Made by a program: the position numbers and the translations under genes
DNA from: Curtobacterium herbarum
GTDB taxonomy: Bacteria; Actinomycetota; Actinomycetes; Actinomycetales; Microbacteriaceae
DNA length: 64,000 nt
Reading direction: 5' to 3'
Assembly: GCF_016907335.1 (NCBI RefSeq)
Contig: NZ_JAFBBT010000001.1
Coordinates: forward strand, 3,348,001 to 3,412,000
The notes under the pieces: model-generated
Told to the model about the DNA's origin: nothing
Seen by the model: the letters and a program-made list of their open reading frames with translations, nothing else
Databases searched by the model: none
In this document: positions 42,811 to 51,724 of the stretch, one piece after another
Position numbering within the stretch: position 1 is the first letter of the stretch
Layout of the letters: each line of letters opens with the position of its first letter

Positions 42811-42915
42811 GGTGTGCCTTCCAGGTCGACGGAGCCGCAGGGCGCGCGGGCGCGACGCTGCAACTGAGGTGGGTGACAACCTGGCGTCCGAAGACGGGAA
42901 AGTGCCGAGTTCCAC

Positions 42916-42929
42916 CAGACGATCGTCTG
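42916..42929. promoter_or_regulatory. palindromic operator candidate (CAGACGATCGTCTG)
   Basis: Perfect 14-bp palindrome in the middle of the 214-base gap between the divergent DUF1906 operon and the TetR gene, about 105 bases from either start codon. This is the expected place and form of a TetR-family dimer site controlling both directions. Confidence 0.6.
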
Positions 42930-43024
42930 ATGAACTGCTCAGTCGGCCCTGACCTGCGACAGTGGTACCGGGCTCGTAGTATCGAGCGGCACGGACCACC
43001 CGGGATCGTCGGGCGAGGAGCAGC

Positions 43025-43690
43025 ATGAACCAGCGCCAGGCCGCGAAGGCCCGCACACGCCAGCAGATCGTCGAGGCAGCCGCCTCCGAGTTCGCCGAGC
43101 ACGGCTACGACGGCACCTCGTTCGCGAGCGTCGCCGCGGCGATGAACCGCCCGAAGTCGGCCGTCGGGTACCACCTGTTCCCGTCGAAGCTCGACCTCGC
43201 CGCCGCCGTCGTCGAGCAGCAGCAGGCACGCTGGCTCGAGATGGAGGCCCGGACCACCGAGCCCCCCGGCCTCGCGAACCTGGTGACGATGCTGCTGTCG
43301 GCGTGCCTCGACGCGCTCCGCTGCCCGGTCGCCGCCGGGGCGATCCGGATCAGCCAGGAGCTCGGCGAGGCCGGGCAGCCGCTCCCTCGGGCCTTCACCT
43401 GGCGGGGCTACACGCTGGAGCACTTCGCGATCGCGCGAGGACTGGAGGTCGACGACCCGGAAGCCGCCCGCGCCGCCGACCTGGTCGTCTCGTCGACGTT
43501 CGGCGTCCTGCGGACCCGGGCGAACTCCCGCACCGTGGAAGCCACCGAGCAGCAGCTCCGGGACCTCTGGTCGGCGCTCTTCACCGGGCTCGGGATCGCC
43601 GACGCGGCCGAGGTCGTGCGCCGCGTCGTGCCGATCACGGTGGCGGATCCGGTGGACCCGGCACTCGGATCGGCGCAGATCGTCCCCTAG
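43025..43690 (+). CDS. TetR family transcriptional regulator
   Basis: A 221-residue repressor. The N-terminal helix-turn-helix is typical (RTRQQIVEAAASEFAEHGYDGTSFASVAAAMNRPKSAVGYHLFPSKLDL); the C-terminal ligand domain is diverse. The HTH is close in style to gamma-butyrolactone-receptor-like regulators, but no autoinducer gene is nearby. It is divergent from the DUF1906-chorismate mutase operon, which it probably represses via the palindrome between them. Its TAG stop overlaps the TAG stop of the convergent small gene within a CTAG. Confidence 0.92.
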   Translation: MNQRQAAKARTRQQIVEAAASEFAEHGYDGTSFASVAAAMNRPKSAVGYHLFPSKLDLAAAVVEQQQARWLEMEARTTEPPGLANLVTMLLSACLDALRCPVAAGAIRISQELGEAGQPLPRAFTWRGYTLEHFAIARGLEVDDPEAARAADLVVSSTFGVLRTRANSRTVEATEQQLRDLWSALFTGLGIADAAEVVRRVVPITVADPVDPALGSAQIVP

Positions 43691-43893
43691 GAGCCCTGCG
43701 GCCCGGTCCCCCACGCGGCCCAGGCGTCGAGCTGTGCCTGGGCGTTGCCGAGCGAGTTGTGGGATCCGCGGACCGTTCCGTCCGTGGAGTGCAACTCGTA
43801 CCCCTGGCCCTGGTCGATCGTGCCGACGACGACTCCGTCGCGGCGGGCGGTCCAGTGCCCACCCGCGTCGTTCCGCCATGTGATGGCCTGCAT
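43687..43893 (-). CDS. small hypothetical protein
   Basis: A 68-residue protein: QAITWRNDAGGHWTARRDGVVVGTIDQGQGYELHSTDGTVRGSHNSL followed by an amphipathic helix NAQAQLDAWAAW. The pattern of short beta strands then a helix looks like the small 'domain of unknown function' proteins common in Microbacteriaceae, but I do not know a function. Convergent with the TetR gene and overlapping its stop codon; that exact end-to-end fit supports a genuine gene. Confidence 0.65.
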   Translation of the reverse strand: MQAITWRNDAGGHWTARRDGVVVGTIDQGQGYELHSTDGTVRGSHNSLGNAQAQLDAWAAWGTGPQGS

Positions 43894-44038
43894 ACGGTCC
43901 ACGAGCGCCGACTTCCTGTTGCGCCGCTCACCGGGACCGACAACCGACCCTGACGGTAGGCCCGCTACATGTGTGCCCGGACAACCGGACGTGCGTGCGG
44001 TCACCCGGCGGGCGGGATCCTGCCCGGTCCGCGGCTCG

Positions 44039-45073
44039 TCACCGTCGGAGCGTGGTGCGTGGGTACTCGCCGAACGCCACGCGGTAGGCGGCCGAGAACC
44101 GTCCGAGGTGGTCGAACCCCCAGCGCTGGGCGACCTCACGGACGCTCGAGGTGTCCGGGTCGGCGTGCTGGAGGTCCTGTCGGACCCGCTGCAGGCGGAC
44201 GTGTTGCAGGTAGTGGAGCGGTGACCGACCGATCGAGAGCTGGAAGGCCTCCTGGGTGGCGCGCACGCTGAAGCCGGCTGCGGCTGCGATGTCGGCGACC
44301 CGCAGCGGTTCGGTGATGTGCTCGTGGATGTACTCGACCGCGGCACGGAGCCGCTCGCGCCGGGGCAGGAACACCGAGGCGGGCAACGCGACCGCATGCG
44401 GCGGGTACATCCGCAGGAACGCGACGACGACCGCCCGCGACAGGGCGGACCTGACCAGGCCGCCACGTCCGTCGCCGTCTCCGTCGCCGCCCCCGCTGGG
44501 ACCGTCCCGGAGCTCGCGGGAGAGCTGGTGCAGACTGCTGCGCCACCGCGTGACCGCTGCGGGGTCGAGCGGGTGGAGGTGGTTGATGCCGAGATCGCTG
44601 ACCGGGCCGGTGTGGAAGAGCTCGTCCGCGACCTCGTGCACCAGACGACGGGACATGTGCACGAGGCGCTGGTCGTGGTCGGCGTACTCGAAGACGAACT
44701 CGCGGGCCGTCGGGAGCAGCATCGGGATGTCCAGGACCATCGGGACACGGTCCTGCAGCACGTCGGGGATGCCCTCCCCGGCGGTCAACCACTGCACGAT
44801 GTATTCGTCCGTCGGCGGGACCGCACCCGTGACCGCGCCGGAGAGCTGCGCCCGTCGCAGCGTCACGTCGCTGTCCCCCACCGCGCTGTAGCGGTACGTG
44901 AACGCCCGATCGGTGGTCGTGGCTGCCCAGTCGTGTCCGGAGTACAAGCCGCTCAGTTCGGCCACCGCGGCGTCGGGAGTCGAACCGGCTGCCTCGATCC
45001 GGACCTCGCGCCACGCAGGCTGCACCCCGATCGTCGGTTGGTGCAGAGGTCCGTCGTCGACGGTGGCCATCAT
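44039..45073 (-). CDS. AraC family transcriptional regulator
   Basis: A 344-residue regulator with an N-terminal AraC-type sensing domain (RAQLSGAV, DEYIVQWLTAGEG, FEYADHDQRLVHMSRRLV) and a C-terminal double helix-turn-helix (about 245-344): PLRVADIAAAAGFSVRATQEAFQLSIGRSPLHYLQHVRL, then REVAQRWGFDHLGRFSAAYRVAFGEYPRTTLRR. A Gly/Asp run (GGGDGDGDGRGG) links them. ATG start; the ATG codon one residue later is equivalent. It precedes the LacI gene's end by about 100 bases and is probably separate; the regulon is unknown. Confidence 0.92.
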   Translation of the reverse strand: MMATVDDGPLHQPTIGVQPAWREVRIEAAGSTPDAAVAELSGLYSGHDWAATTTDRAFTYRYSAVGDSDVTLRRAQLSGAVTGAVPPTDEYIVQWLTAGEGIPDVLQDRVPMVLDIPMLLPTAREFVFEYADHDQRLVHMSRRLVHEVADELFHTGPVSDLGINHLHPLDPAAVTRWRSSLHQLSRELRDGPSGGGDGDGDGRGGLVRSALSRAVVVAFLRMYPPHAVALPASVFLPRRERLRAAVEYIHEHITEPLRVADIAAAAGFSVRATQEAFQLSIGRSPLHYLQHVRLQRVRQDLQHADPDTSSVREVAQRWGFDHLGRFSAAYRVAFGEYPRTTLRR

Positions 45074-45170
45074 GCCCCTCAGGCGTGCATCGATGTTCGA
45101 CTGCGTGGCACGTTCCGGACCGGGGCCGCGTCGACGATCAGTGCAGCCTCATCGTGAGCATACGTCGTTC

Positions 45171-46220
45171 TCAGCGCAGCGGGGCCGCCGTCGAGGAACG
45201 CACCACGAGCGACACCGGGAGCACCGCACCGTCCGGTTCCCCGCCCCCGATCGCGGCGAGCAGCCGTTCCACCGCCACGGCACCCATCGTCGCCCGCGGG
45301 GAGTGCACGGTCGTGAGCGGCGTGGGCAGCTGCGCGACCACGGCGATGTCGTTGTACCCGACGATCGACAGGTCGTCGGGGACGCGCATGCCGCGCTGGC
45401 GAGCGGCACCCATCACGCCGATGGCCGCCGTGTCGTTGACCGCGAAGACGGCGGTGGGAGGGTCGGCGAGCGAGAGCAGGGTGTGTGCACCGACCACGCC
45501 GCCCTCGACCTCGAAGTCGGTGTGGACGACGAGTGCCTCGTCGACCGGGAGGTCACGCTGCTCGTGCGCCAGACGGAAGCCGGCCACCCGTTCCACCGCG
45601 GTGCTGGCGTGCCGGGGGCCCGCCACCACGCCGATGCGGCGGTGTCCCAGCGCGAGCAGGTGCTCGGTCGCGAGACGGCCGCCCTCGACGTCGTCGGCGA
45701 CCACCGCCGGCAGCCAGTCGCCGGGGTGCCGGTTCGTCGCGATGATCGGCACGGACAGGTTCGTCAGCCGCGGGATCTGCGACGACAGGTGCAGTGAGCT
45801 GACGATGAGACCGTCGACCCGGCGGGAGAGCAGGAAGTCGACGGCTTCGAGTTGCGCGCCCATCTCGTCCGGCGGTGTCGTGAGCAGCAGCTGGTAGCCG
45901 GCGGCACGGGCGGCGGACTCCACGGCCTGACAGATCGACGCGATGACGGTGTCGCCGAGCCGCGGCATGACGACGCCGATGGTGTTCGACCGCCGGGTGC
46001 GCAGTGACGAGGCGAGCCGGTTGGGTCGGTACCCCAGCTCCGCTGCGGCGGCGATCACCCGCTGGGCCGGAGCACTCCACCCCCGGGCCGGCTCCGTCTG
46101 CCGCAGCACTCGTGACGCGGTCGAGACGTGCACCCCTGCGCGCCCGGCGATCGCCTGGAGGTTGACCTCGCCGCGACGCCCCGGGGGCTCCTGCCCGCCC
46201 TGGTCGTCCGCGCTGCCCAT
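45171..46220 (-). CDS. LacI family transcriptional regulator
   Basis: A 349-residue repressor: N-terminal LacI helix-turn-helix (NLQAIAGRAGVHVSTASRVLR) and hinge (RPNRLASSLRTRRSNTIGVV), then a periplasmic-binding-like ligand domain (VDGLIVSSLH, AVFAVNDTAAIGVM, DLSIVGYNDIAVV). It is divergent from the deacetylase-asparaginase-MFS-SDR operon; the 194-base gap carries a LacI-type operator 34 bases before that operon's start codon. So it most likely represses the operon and responds to its substrate or an intermediate. Confidence 0.93.
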   Translation of the reverse strand: MGSADDQGGQEPPGRRGEVNLQAIAGRAGVHVSTASRVLRQTEPARGWSAPAQRVIAAAAELGYRPNRLASSLRTRRSNTIGVVMPRLGDTVIASICQAVESAARAAGYQLLLTTPPDEMGAQLEAVDFLLSRRVDGLIVSSLHLSSQIPRLTNLSVPIIATNRHPGDWLPAVVADDVEGGRLATEHLLALGHRRIGVVAGPRHASTAVERVAGFRLAHEQRDLPVDEALVVHTDFEVEGGVVGAHTLLSLADPPTAVFAVNDTAAIGVMGAARQRGMRVPDDLSIVGYNDIAVVAQLPTPLTTVHSPRATMGAVAVERLLAAIGGGEPDGAVLPVSLVVRSSTAAPLR

Positions 46221-46368
46221 CCGCTCAGCCTACGTGACACATCGTCGGGCCCGAGGGGCAGCGAACGGTTGCACGGGTGCTGACCGTCCCGATCGCCGAT
46301 CGGGCGAAACACGTTCGTTACATCGACAGACGGTGAGCGAAACAGTCGGGTGGCACGCTCTCAGAAGT

Positions 46369-46382
46369 TGCAATCGATTGCA
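46369..46382. promoter_or_regulatory. LacI-type operator TGCAATCGATTGCA
   Basis: Perfect 14-bp palindrome with the central CG typical of LacI/GalR family sites, flanked as GTTGCAATCGATTGCAC. It lies between the divergent LacI gene and the deacetylase gene and 32 bases before the latter's ATG, consistent with blocking transcription. Confidence 0.8.
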
Positions 46383-46414
46383 CATCTTGCAGAGCAGACG
46401 AGAGACGGTGCCCC

Positions 46415-47317
46415 ATGGTGAAAGAGATCTTCGTGTCCTTCGGTGTCGACATCGACGCCGTCGCCGGCTGGCTCGGTTCCTACGGCGGGGCCGACTCACC
46501 CTCGGACATCCAGCGTGGGATCTACGCCGGCCGGACCGGCGTGCCACGGCTCCAGCGCGTGTTCGACCGCGCCGACATCAAGGCGACCTGGTTCATCCCC
46601 GGCCACTCGCTCGAGACCTTCCCCGAGCAGTGCCAGGCCCTGTTCGACGCCGGCCACGAGATCGGCGCCCACGGGTACAGCCACGAGAACCCGGTCGCGA
46701 TGTCGGAGGCGCAGGAGGACGCCGTCATGGAGCGCTCGGTGGAGCTCATCACCCGGCTCACCGGCACACAACCGACCGGCTACGTCGCCCCCTGGTGGGA
46801 GCTGAGCGCCTACACGCCGACCCTGCTGGCGAAGTTCGGGTTCAGCTACGACCACAGCCAGCAGCACAAGGACTTCGTCCCCTACTACTCAATCGTCGGC
46901 GACTCGTGGACGCCGATCGACTACGCCCAGGACCCGCACACCTGGATGACGCCGCTCGTGCACGGACACGAGATCGACCTCGTCGAGATCGCCGCGAACT
47001 GGTACGTCGACGACCTCCCGCCGATGATGTTCATCAAGTCGAGCCCGAACAGCCACGGCTTCGTCAACCCCCGCGACGTCGAGCAGATGTGGAAGGACCA
47101 GTTCGACTGGGTGTACCGCGAGCTCGACTACGCCGTGTTCCCGATCACGATCCACCCCGACGTGTCCGGGCGGCCCCAGGTGCTGCTCATGATCGAACGA
47201 CTCATCGAGTACATCGGCGGACACGAGGGCGTGCGCTTCGTCACCATGAACGAGATCGCCGACGACTTCCGCGTCCGGTTCCCCTTCGGCCGGCCCGAAC
47301 GTCCGCGCGAGTACTGA
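46415..47317 (+). CDS. polysaccharide deacetylase family (CE4) amidohydrolase, HpPgdA/PuuE-like
   Basis: A 300-residue cytoplasmic CE4-fold enzyme without signal peptide. Metal-site residues are Asp12 in GVDIDA and His86/His90 in HGYSHE; other landmarks are [17 protein letters not shown] and the [14 protein letters not shown] loop. It is strikingly like Helicobacter PgdA and allantoinase PuuE, whose relatives include cyclic imide hydrolases. With an asparaginase-like gene and a transporter in the same operon, hydrolysis of a small imide or amide ring is more likely than cell-wall deacetylation; that is inference. It is the first gene after the LacI operator and its stop overlaps the next start (TGATG). 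Confidence 0.85.
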   Translation: MVKEIFVSFGVDIDAVAGWLGSYGGADSPSDIQRGIYAGRTGVPRLQRVFDRADIKATWFIPGHSLETFPEQCQALFDAGHEIGAHGYSHENPVAMSEAQEDAVMERSVELITRLTGTQPTGYVAPWWELSAYTPTLLAKFGFSYDHSQQHKDFVPYYSIVGDSWTPIDYAQDPHTWMTPLVHGHEIDLVEIAANWYVDDLPPMMFIKSSPNSHGFVNPRDVEQMWKDQFDWVYRELDYAVFPITIHPDVSGRPQVLLMIERLIEYIGGHEGVRFVTMNEIADDFRVRFPFGRPERPREY

Positions 47318-47691
47318 TGTGCGGCGCATGCGGCAGCGCCGGCGGCACGCGCGACGCGGACGCCCGCGAGGTCGAGGACTCTCCGGCAGCACGCAAGCGA
47401 GCGCAACTGGCGCTGGTCTCCTGGGGATCACGCCTGTTCGCGCCGGACCACATCCGGGTCCGCGAGGCGCCCGGGACCGTCCGGGTCCTCGTCGTCGGTC
47501 CGACCGGTCAGGGTGTCCTCGCGCAGGGCGCCGACGGCGTCCTCGACGCGGTCGACCGGGTCGGCGCGCGGACGCCCGACTGGACCGTCGTGGCGGACCG
47601 GCTCCGCGCCTCCCGGCCCGGCGGCGACCCGGACTGGGCGTACCGGAGCCTCGCGTCCGCGGTGGCACGACGGCGGGAGCCGGCGCAGTGA
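47317..47691 (+). CDS. small CxxC protein of the amide-catabolic operon
   Basis: A 124-residue protein I cannot name. It starts [10 protein letters not shown], a CxxC pair at the very N-terminus, followed by an Arg/Ala-rich helix (SPAARKRAQLALVSWGSRL), then a compact domain with VLVVGPTGQGVLAQG and a final helix. Start TGATG overlap with the deacetylase stop and GTGA overlap with the asparaginase start place it firmly in the operon. A metal-binding accessory subunit is possible but not shown. Confidence 0.7.
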   Translation: MCGACGSAGGTRDADAREVEDSPAARKRAQLALVSWGSRLFAPDHIRVREAPGTVRVLVVGPTGQGVLAQGADGVLDAVDRVGARTPDWTVVADRLRASRPGGDPDWAYRSLASAVARRREPAQ

Positions 47692-48719
47692 CCGTGACGA
47701 CCCTCCCGACCGTGACCTACCTCGCTCTCGGCGGGACCATCGCGAGCGTCGCCACGACGGACCCCGCACACCGGTCCGGTGCGGTCCCACGACTCGACGC
47801 GCACGACCTGCTCACCGGCGTGCCCGCGATCGCGGAGACCGCACACGTCGATGCCCACCAGCTCGACCTCGTCCCCTCGCCGTCCCTCGGCTTCGACGAC
47901 GTCCAGGGCGCACTCGGAGCCGCACGGCGAGCGGTCGAGGCCGGCGCGTCCGGCGTCGTCGTCTCGCAGGGCACCGACACGATCGAGGAGACCGCGTACC
48001 TGCTCGACCTGGGCTGGGACCGCCCGGAACCGCTCGTGGTCACCGGCGCCATGCGCCACGCTTCCGCTCCCGGCGCGGACGGCCCGGCCAACCTGCTGGC
48101 AGCGGTGCGCGTGGCCGTCGACCCGGGCGCACGGGGGCGCGGGGTGCTCGTCGTGCTCGACGACGAGGTCCACGCCGCCGCCACGGTCCGCAAGACGCAC
48201 ACGTCCTCGACCGGGGCGTTCACCTCCCCCGGCACCGGGCCGCTCGGCTGGGTCACGGAGGGGCTGCCCGTCTTCCACGCGCCCGCACACCGGGTGCCCG
48301 CCCTCACCGACCACGTCGCACCGCTGCCACCGGTCGCCCTGCACCGCGTCAGCCTCGACGACGACGGACGTGTCCTCGACGCGCTCGGGGACCTCGGCTA
48401 CCGCGGCGCCGTCGTCGAGGGGTTCGGCGGCGGGCACGTGGCCGAACGCACCCTCGACGCCGTCCACCGGCTCGCCCGGCGGATGCCCGTCGTCATGGCG
48501 TCACGGACCGGCGCCGGGTCGACGCTCGCGGCGACCTACGGCTTCCCCGGCGGCGAGATCGACCTGCTCGACGCGGGGCTCGTCCCCGCCGGGCGCCTCG
48601 ACGGGCTCAAGTCGCGCCTCCTGCTCGCCGTCCTGCTCGCCGTCGACGCCCCGCCGGACCGGGTGCACGCGGAGTTCCTCGCACGCGGCCGGAGCTCCTC
48701 CCCGCAGCGCCGTCCCTGA
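47688..48719 (+). CDS. asparaginase-like amidohydrolase
   Basis: A 343-residue type I/II asparaginase-family enzyme, which hydrolyses the side-chain amide of asparagine or a related half-amide. First catalytic Thr in LGGTIAS (residues 14-20), the second in SQGTDTIEETA (96-98), substrate loop AMRHASAPGADGPANLLAAV and the Lys region RKTHTSSTGAF. No signal peptide. GTG overlaps the stop of the small gene upstream; a second GTG two codons later is possible. In the operon context a 'half-amidase' acting on the deacetylase product would fit. Confidence 0.88.
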   Translation: MTVTTLPTVTYLALGGTIASVATTDPAHRSGAVPRLDAHDLLTGVPAIAETAHVDAHQLDLVPSPSLGFDDVQGALGAARRAVEAGASGVVVSQGTDTIEETAYLLDLGWDRPEPLVVTGAMRHASAPGADGPANLLAAVRVAVDPGARGRGVLVVLDDEVHAAATVRKTHTSSTGAFTSPGTGPLGWVTEGLPVFHAPAHRVPALTDHVAPLPPVALHRVSLDDDGRVLDALGDLGYRGAVVEGFGGGHVAERTLDAVHRLARRMPVVMASRTGAGSTLAATYGFPGGEIDLLDAGLVPAGRLDGLKSRLLLAVLLAVDAPPDRVHAEFLARGRSSSPQRRP

Positions 48720-48810
48720 TCCGCGTTCCTGATCCGCCGACGCATCCACCGACGCTCCACCACGCACGGCCCACCCGATCCGCCAGCACCGCAGCATCGA
48801 GAGGAAGACC

Positions 48811-50160
48811 ATGTCCACCACGACCATCCGCGAGCCGGAGGACGTCCAGCTCGACACCGGGACGTTCCCGGCCATCGGCGCCGCCGAGACCAAGCGCGGC
48901 GCCACCCTGGCCTTCTTCGCCTGGACCCTCGCCGTCTACGACTTCATCATGTTCGGCACGCTCCTGCCACGGATCGCCGAGGACTTCGGGTGGAACCAGC
49001 AGACCGCGCTGCTGGCGAACACCCTCGTCAGCGTCGGGGTCTTCGTCGTCGTCATCCTGGTCGGACTGTTCGTCGACCGGCTCGGCCGTCGACGCGGCAT
49101 GATGATCACGATCGGAGGCGCGGCACTGTCGTCACTGCTGACGGCGGCGTCGACCGGAGTCGCCTCGCTCGTCGGTTTCCGCGCGCTGAGCGGGTTCGGC
49201 ATGGCGGAGCAGTCGGTCAACTCCACCTACCTCAACGAGGTCTTCGCGCTCACCGAGATCGAGGGCATCCGGAAGCGCCGCGGCTTCTTCTACAGTCTCG
49301 TCCAGACCGGGTGGCCGATCGGCGCCCTCCTCGCCGCCGCGTTCATCGCCGGCATCAACGGGCTGTTCGGACCGGACTCGTGGCGGATCGCGTTCCTCGT
49401 CGCCACCGTCCCCGCGCTGTTCGTGCTGTTCCTGCGCAAGGGCATCAAGGAGACCCCGCAGCACCGCCTGAACACCTACCTGCGGCAGCTGCGGAAGTCC
49501 GGTCGCACCGAGGAGGCCGCCGGGATCGCGGCCCGCTTCGGGGTCGTCGAGGACGAGCGGCCGTCGCTGCGGGCGATCTTCGGTAAGCGCTACGCACGCA
49601 ACACCGTCGTGCTCTCGATCGCGTGGATCGTGAACTACTTCGGCATCACCACGACGAGCGTGCTCGGCACCACGATGCTCGAGGACGTGAAGGGCGTCGA
49701 CACGAGCATGTCGCTGCTGATCATCGTGCTCTCCAACGTCGTCGGCGCAGCCGGGTACCTGTTCCACGGTTGGCTCGGCGACGTCATCGGCCGCAAGACC
49801 ACCATCGTCGGCGGCTGGCTGCTCGCCGGTGTGTGCTGGACCCTGTTCGTCCTCGGCCCGGACGACTTCGGGTACGTCCTGGTCACGTACATGCTGACGC
49901 TGTTCTTCCTGCTCGGCCCCTACGCCTCCCTGCTGTTCCTGCAGGCGGAGTGCTTCGACTCGAGCTGCCGCGCCACCGGTTCGGCGTTCGTCACCGCCAT
50001 GGGCCAGCCGGGATCGATCATCGGTTCGGCCGTGCTGACCGCACTCGTCGCCGGCAACGTCGGTCTCGGGCCGGCGGCGGTCATCGTCGGTGCCGGCGGC
50101 ATGGTCCTCTCCGGGCTGATCATGCTGGCGACCAAGCGCGTGGCGGTGATCGAGCATTGA
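48811..50160 (+). CDS. MFS transporter
   Basis: A 449-residue proton-coupled transporter with 12 predicted helices. MFS signature GLFVDRLGRRRG after helix 2 and its C-terminal repeat GWLGDVIGRKT. The central loop (PQHRLNTYLRQLRKSGRTEEAAGIAARF) is typical of the sugar/organic-acid (SHS/MHS or AAHS-like) branch. Substrate unknown; it is likely the importer of the compound degraded by this operon. It is 91 bases after the asparaginase stop and its TGA overlaps the next gene's start codon. Confidence 0.88.
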   Translation: MSTTTIREPEDVQLDTGTFPAIGAAETKRGATLAFFAWTLAVYDFIMFGTLLPRIAEDFGWNQQTALLANTLVSVGVFVVVILVGLFVDRLGRRRGMMITIGGAALSSLLTAASTGVASLVGFRALSGFGMAEQSVNSTYLNEVFALTEIEGIRKRRGFFYSLVQTGWPIGALLAAAFIAGINGLFGPDSWRIAFLVATVPALFVLFLRKGIKETPQHRLNTYLRQLRKSGRTEEAAGIAARFGVVEDERPSLRAIFGKRYARNTVVLSIAWIVNYFGITTTSVLGTTMLEDVKGVDTSMSLLIIVLSNVVGAAGYLFHGWLGDVIGRKTTIVGGWLLAGVCWTLFVLGPDDFGYVLVTYMLTLFFLLGPYASLLFLQAECFDSSCRATGSAFVTAMGQPGSIIGSAVLTALVAGNVGLGPAAVIVGAGGMVLSGLIMLATKRVAVIEH

Positions 50161-50954
50161 GCGCGCCCACGTCGGAGGCCGTGTACTCCGAGTTCGCCGG
50201 GAGCGTCGCCGTCATCACGGGAGCCGCGAGCGGCATCGGCGCAGCACTCGCGGTGCAGCTCGCCGAGCACGGGGCCGACATCGTCATCCCGGTGTTCGCC
50301 GGTGACCCGCACGACCCCGCGCACGTCGTCGCGGCCGTCGAGGCCGCCGGGGGTCGCGCACTGACGGTCCCCGCCGACGTCCGTCGCACCGAGGACGTCG
50401 ACGCCGTGTTCCAGACGGCGCTCGACCGGTGGGGCCGCGTCGACCACGTCGTCGCCGGTGCCGGTGTGCTCCGACGGCAGCCGCTGCACACCATGACCGA
50501 CGACGCCTGGGACGACATGGTGCAGGTCGACCTGAACGGCGTGATGCGCACGCTCCGAGCGGGTGCCCGCCACCTCGGCCCCGGCGGGTCGATGGTGGCC
50601 GTCTCCTCGATCGCGGGCGGCGTCTACGGCTGGGTCGCACACAGCCACTACGCCGCGTGCAAGGCGGCCGTGATCGGGCTCGCCCGGAGCGCCGCGGCCG
50701 AGCTGGCACCGCGGGGGATCCGGGTGAACACCGTCATCCCCGGCCTGATCGAGACCCCGCAGTCGACGGACGCGGAGAACTCGCTCGGCGCGGCGGGCCT
50801 CCAGGCGGCCGGGGCACGCATCCCGTGGGGTCGCGTCGGGTCCGCGGACGAAGCGGCGGCGGTGATCCGCTTCCTCCTCAGCCGCGAGGCGCGCTACGTC
50901 ACCGGACAGGAACTCGTCGTCGACGGCGGGCTGACCATCCTCATGGCCGACTGA
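50157..50954 (+). CDS. short-chain dehydrogenase/reductase (first of two)
   Basis: A classical SDR: TGAASGIGAA, VVAGAGVL in place of NNAG, Ser in VAVSSIAGG and catalytic Tyr/Lys in HYAACKAAV. The end YVTGQELVVDGGL is typical of FabG-like SDRs. A TTG start at the TTGA junction with the MFS stop gives 265 residues; a GTG at 50181 (VYSEFAG) is the alternative. Substrate unknown; presumably an alcohol/ketone step in the same pathway. Confidence 0.85.
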   Translation: MSAPTSEAVYSEFAGSVAVITGAASGIGAALAVQLAEHGADIVIPVFAGDPHDPAHVVAAVEAAGGRALTVPADVRRTEDVDAVFQTALDRWGRVDHVVAGAGVLRRQPLHTMTDDAWDDMVQVDLNGVMRTLRAGARHLGPGGSMVAVSSIAGGVYGWVAHSHYAACKAAVIGLARSAAAELAPRGIRVNTVIPGLIETPQSTDAENSLGAAGLQAAGARIPWGRVGSADEAAAVIRFLLSREARYVTGQELVVDGGLTILMAD

Positions 50955-51700
50955 TGCGGGGCGACGTGTTCGACCTCACCGGAGCCACCGCACTCGTCAC
51001 CGGCGGTGCCAGCGGGATCGGTCTCGCGATCGTCGAGGCCTTCGTCGCAGCGGGTGCACGGGTCGTCGTCGCGGACCGCGACCTCGGCGGTCTGGAGGCG
51101 GTCGCCCGGCGGCTGGACGTCCGGACCGTCGTCCTCGACGTCACGGACGAGGCGGACGTCGAGGTGGTGGTCTCGACGGTCGACGCGGAGTTCGACGGCA
51201 TCGACGTCCTGGTCAACGCCGCCGGGGTCCTCTCCCAGTCCCCGCTCGAGGACCTGTCCACGGCGGACTGGACCCGCATCGTCGCCGTCGACCTCACCGG
51301 GGTGTTCCTGATGATGCGCGCGGTCGGTCGCCGGATGCTCCGCGACGGCGGCGGGCGCATCATCAACCTCGCCTCGCAGCTGGCGATCAAGGGCGGGTCG
51401 GAGGTCGCGCACTACGCAGCGGCGAAGGCCGGCGTCATCGCGCTGACCAAGAGCGCCGCCATCGAGTGGAGCGGGCGGGGTGTGCTCGTCAACGCGATCG
51501 CACCCGGTCCGATCGTGTCGCCTATGACCGACCGGATGACGCCGGAGTGGCGGGCCGAGAAGGCAGCCGAACTGCCGATCGGGCGGTTCGGCGTGCCGTC
51601 CGAGGTCGCCCCGACCGCGCTGCTGCTCGCGTCCTCGCCGGCGGGTGACCTCTACACCGGGCAGACGCTCGGTCCGAACTCCGGCGATGTCATGCCGTGA
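50954..51700 (+). CDS. short-chain dehydrogenase/reductase (second of two)
   Basis: A 248-residue classical SDR: TGGASGIGLA, NAAGVLSQ, Ser in NLASQLAIKGGS and YxxxK in HYAAAKAGV, then PGPIVSPMTDRM. The ATG overlaps the first SDR's stop (TGATG). Only about a third similar by eye to its neighbour, so not a recent duplication; the two may act on different intermediates or form a heteromer. Confidence 0.88.
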   Translation: MRGDVFDLTGATALVTGGASGIGLAIVEAFVAAGARVVVADRDLGGLEAVARRLDVRTVVLDVTDEADVEVVVSTVDAEFDGIDVLVNAAGVLSQSPLEDLSTADWTRIVAVDLTGVFLMMRAVGRRMLRDGGGRIINLASQLAIKGGSEVAHYAAAKAGVIALTKSAAIEWSGRGVLVNAIAPGPIVSPMTDRMTPEWRAEKAAELPIGRFGVPSEVAPTALLLASSPAGDLYTGQTLGPNSGDVMP

Positions 51701-51724
51701 CCGCATCCGTGGGAGGGTCGACAC

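Noticed and set aside
46415..47317. Secreted peptidoglycan deacetylase
   Set aside because: There is no signal peptide or anchor, and the operon context (asparaginase-like enzyme, importer, dehydrogenases) favours small-molecule catabolism.
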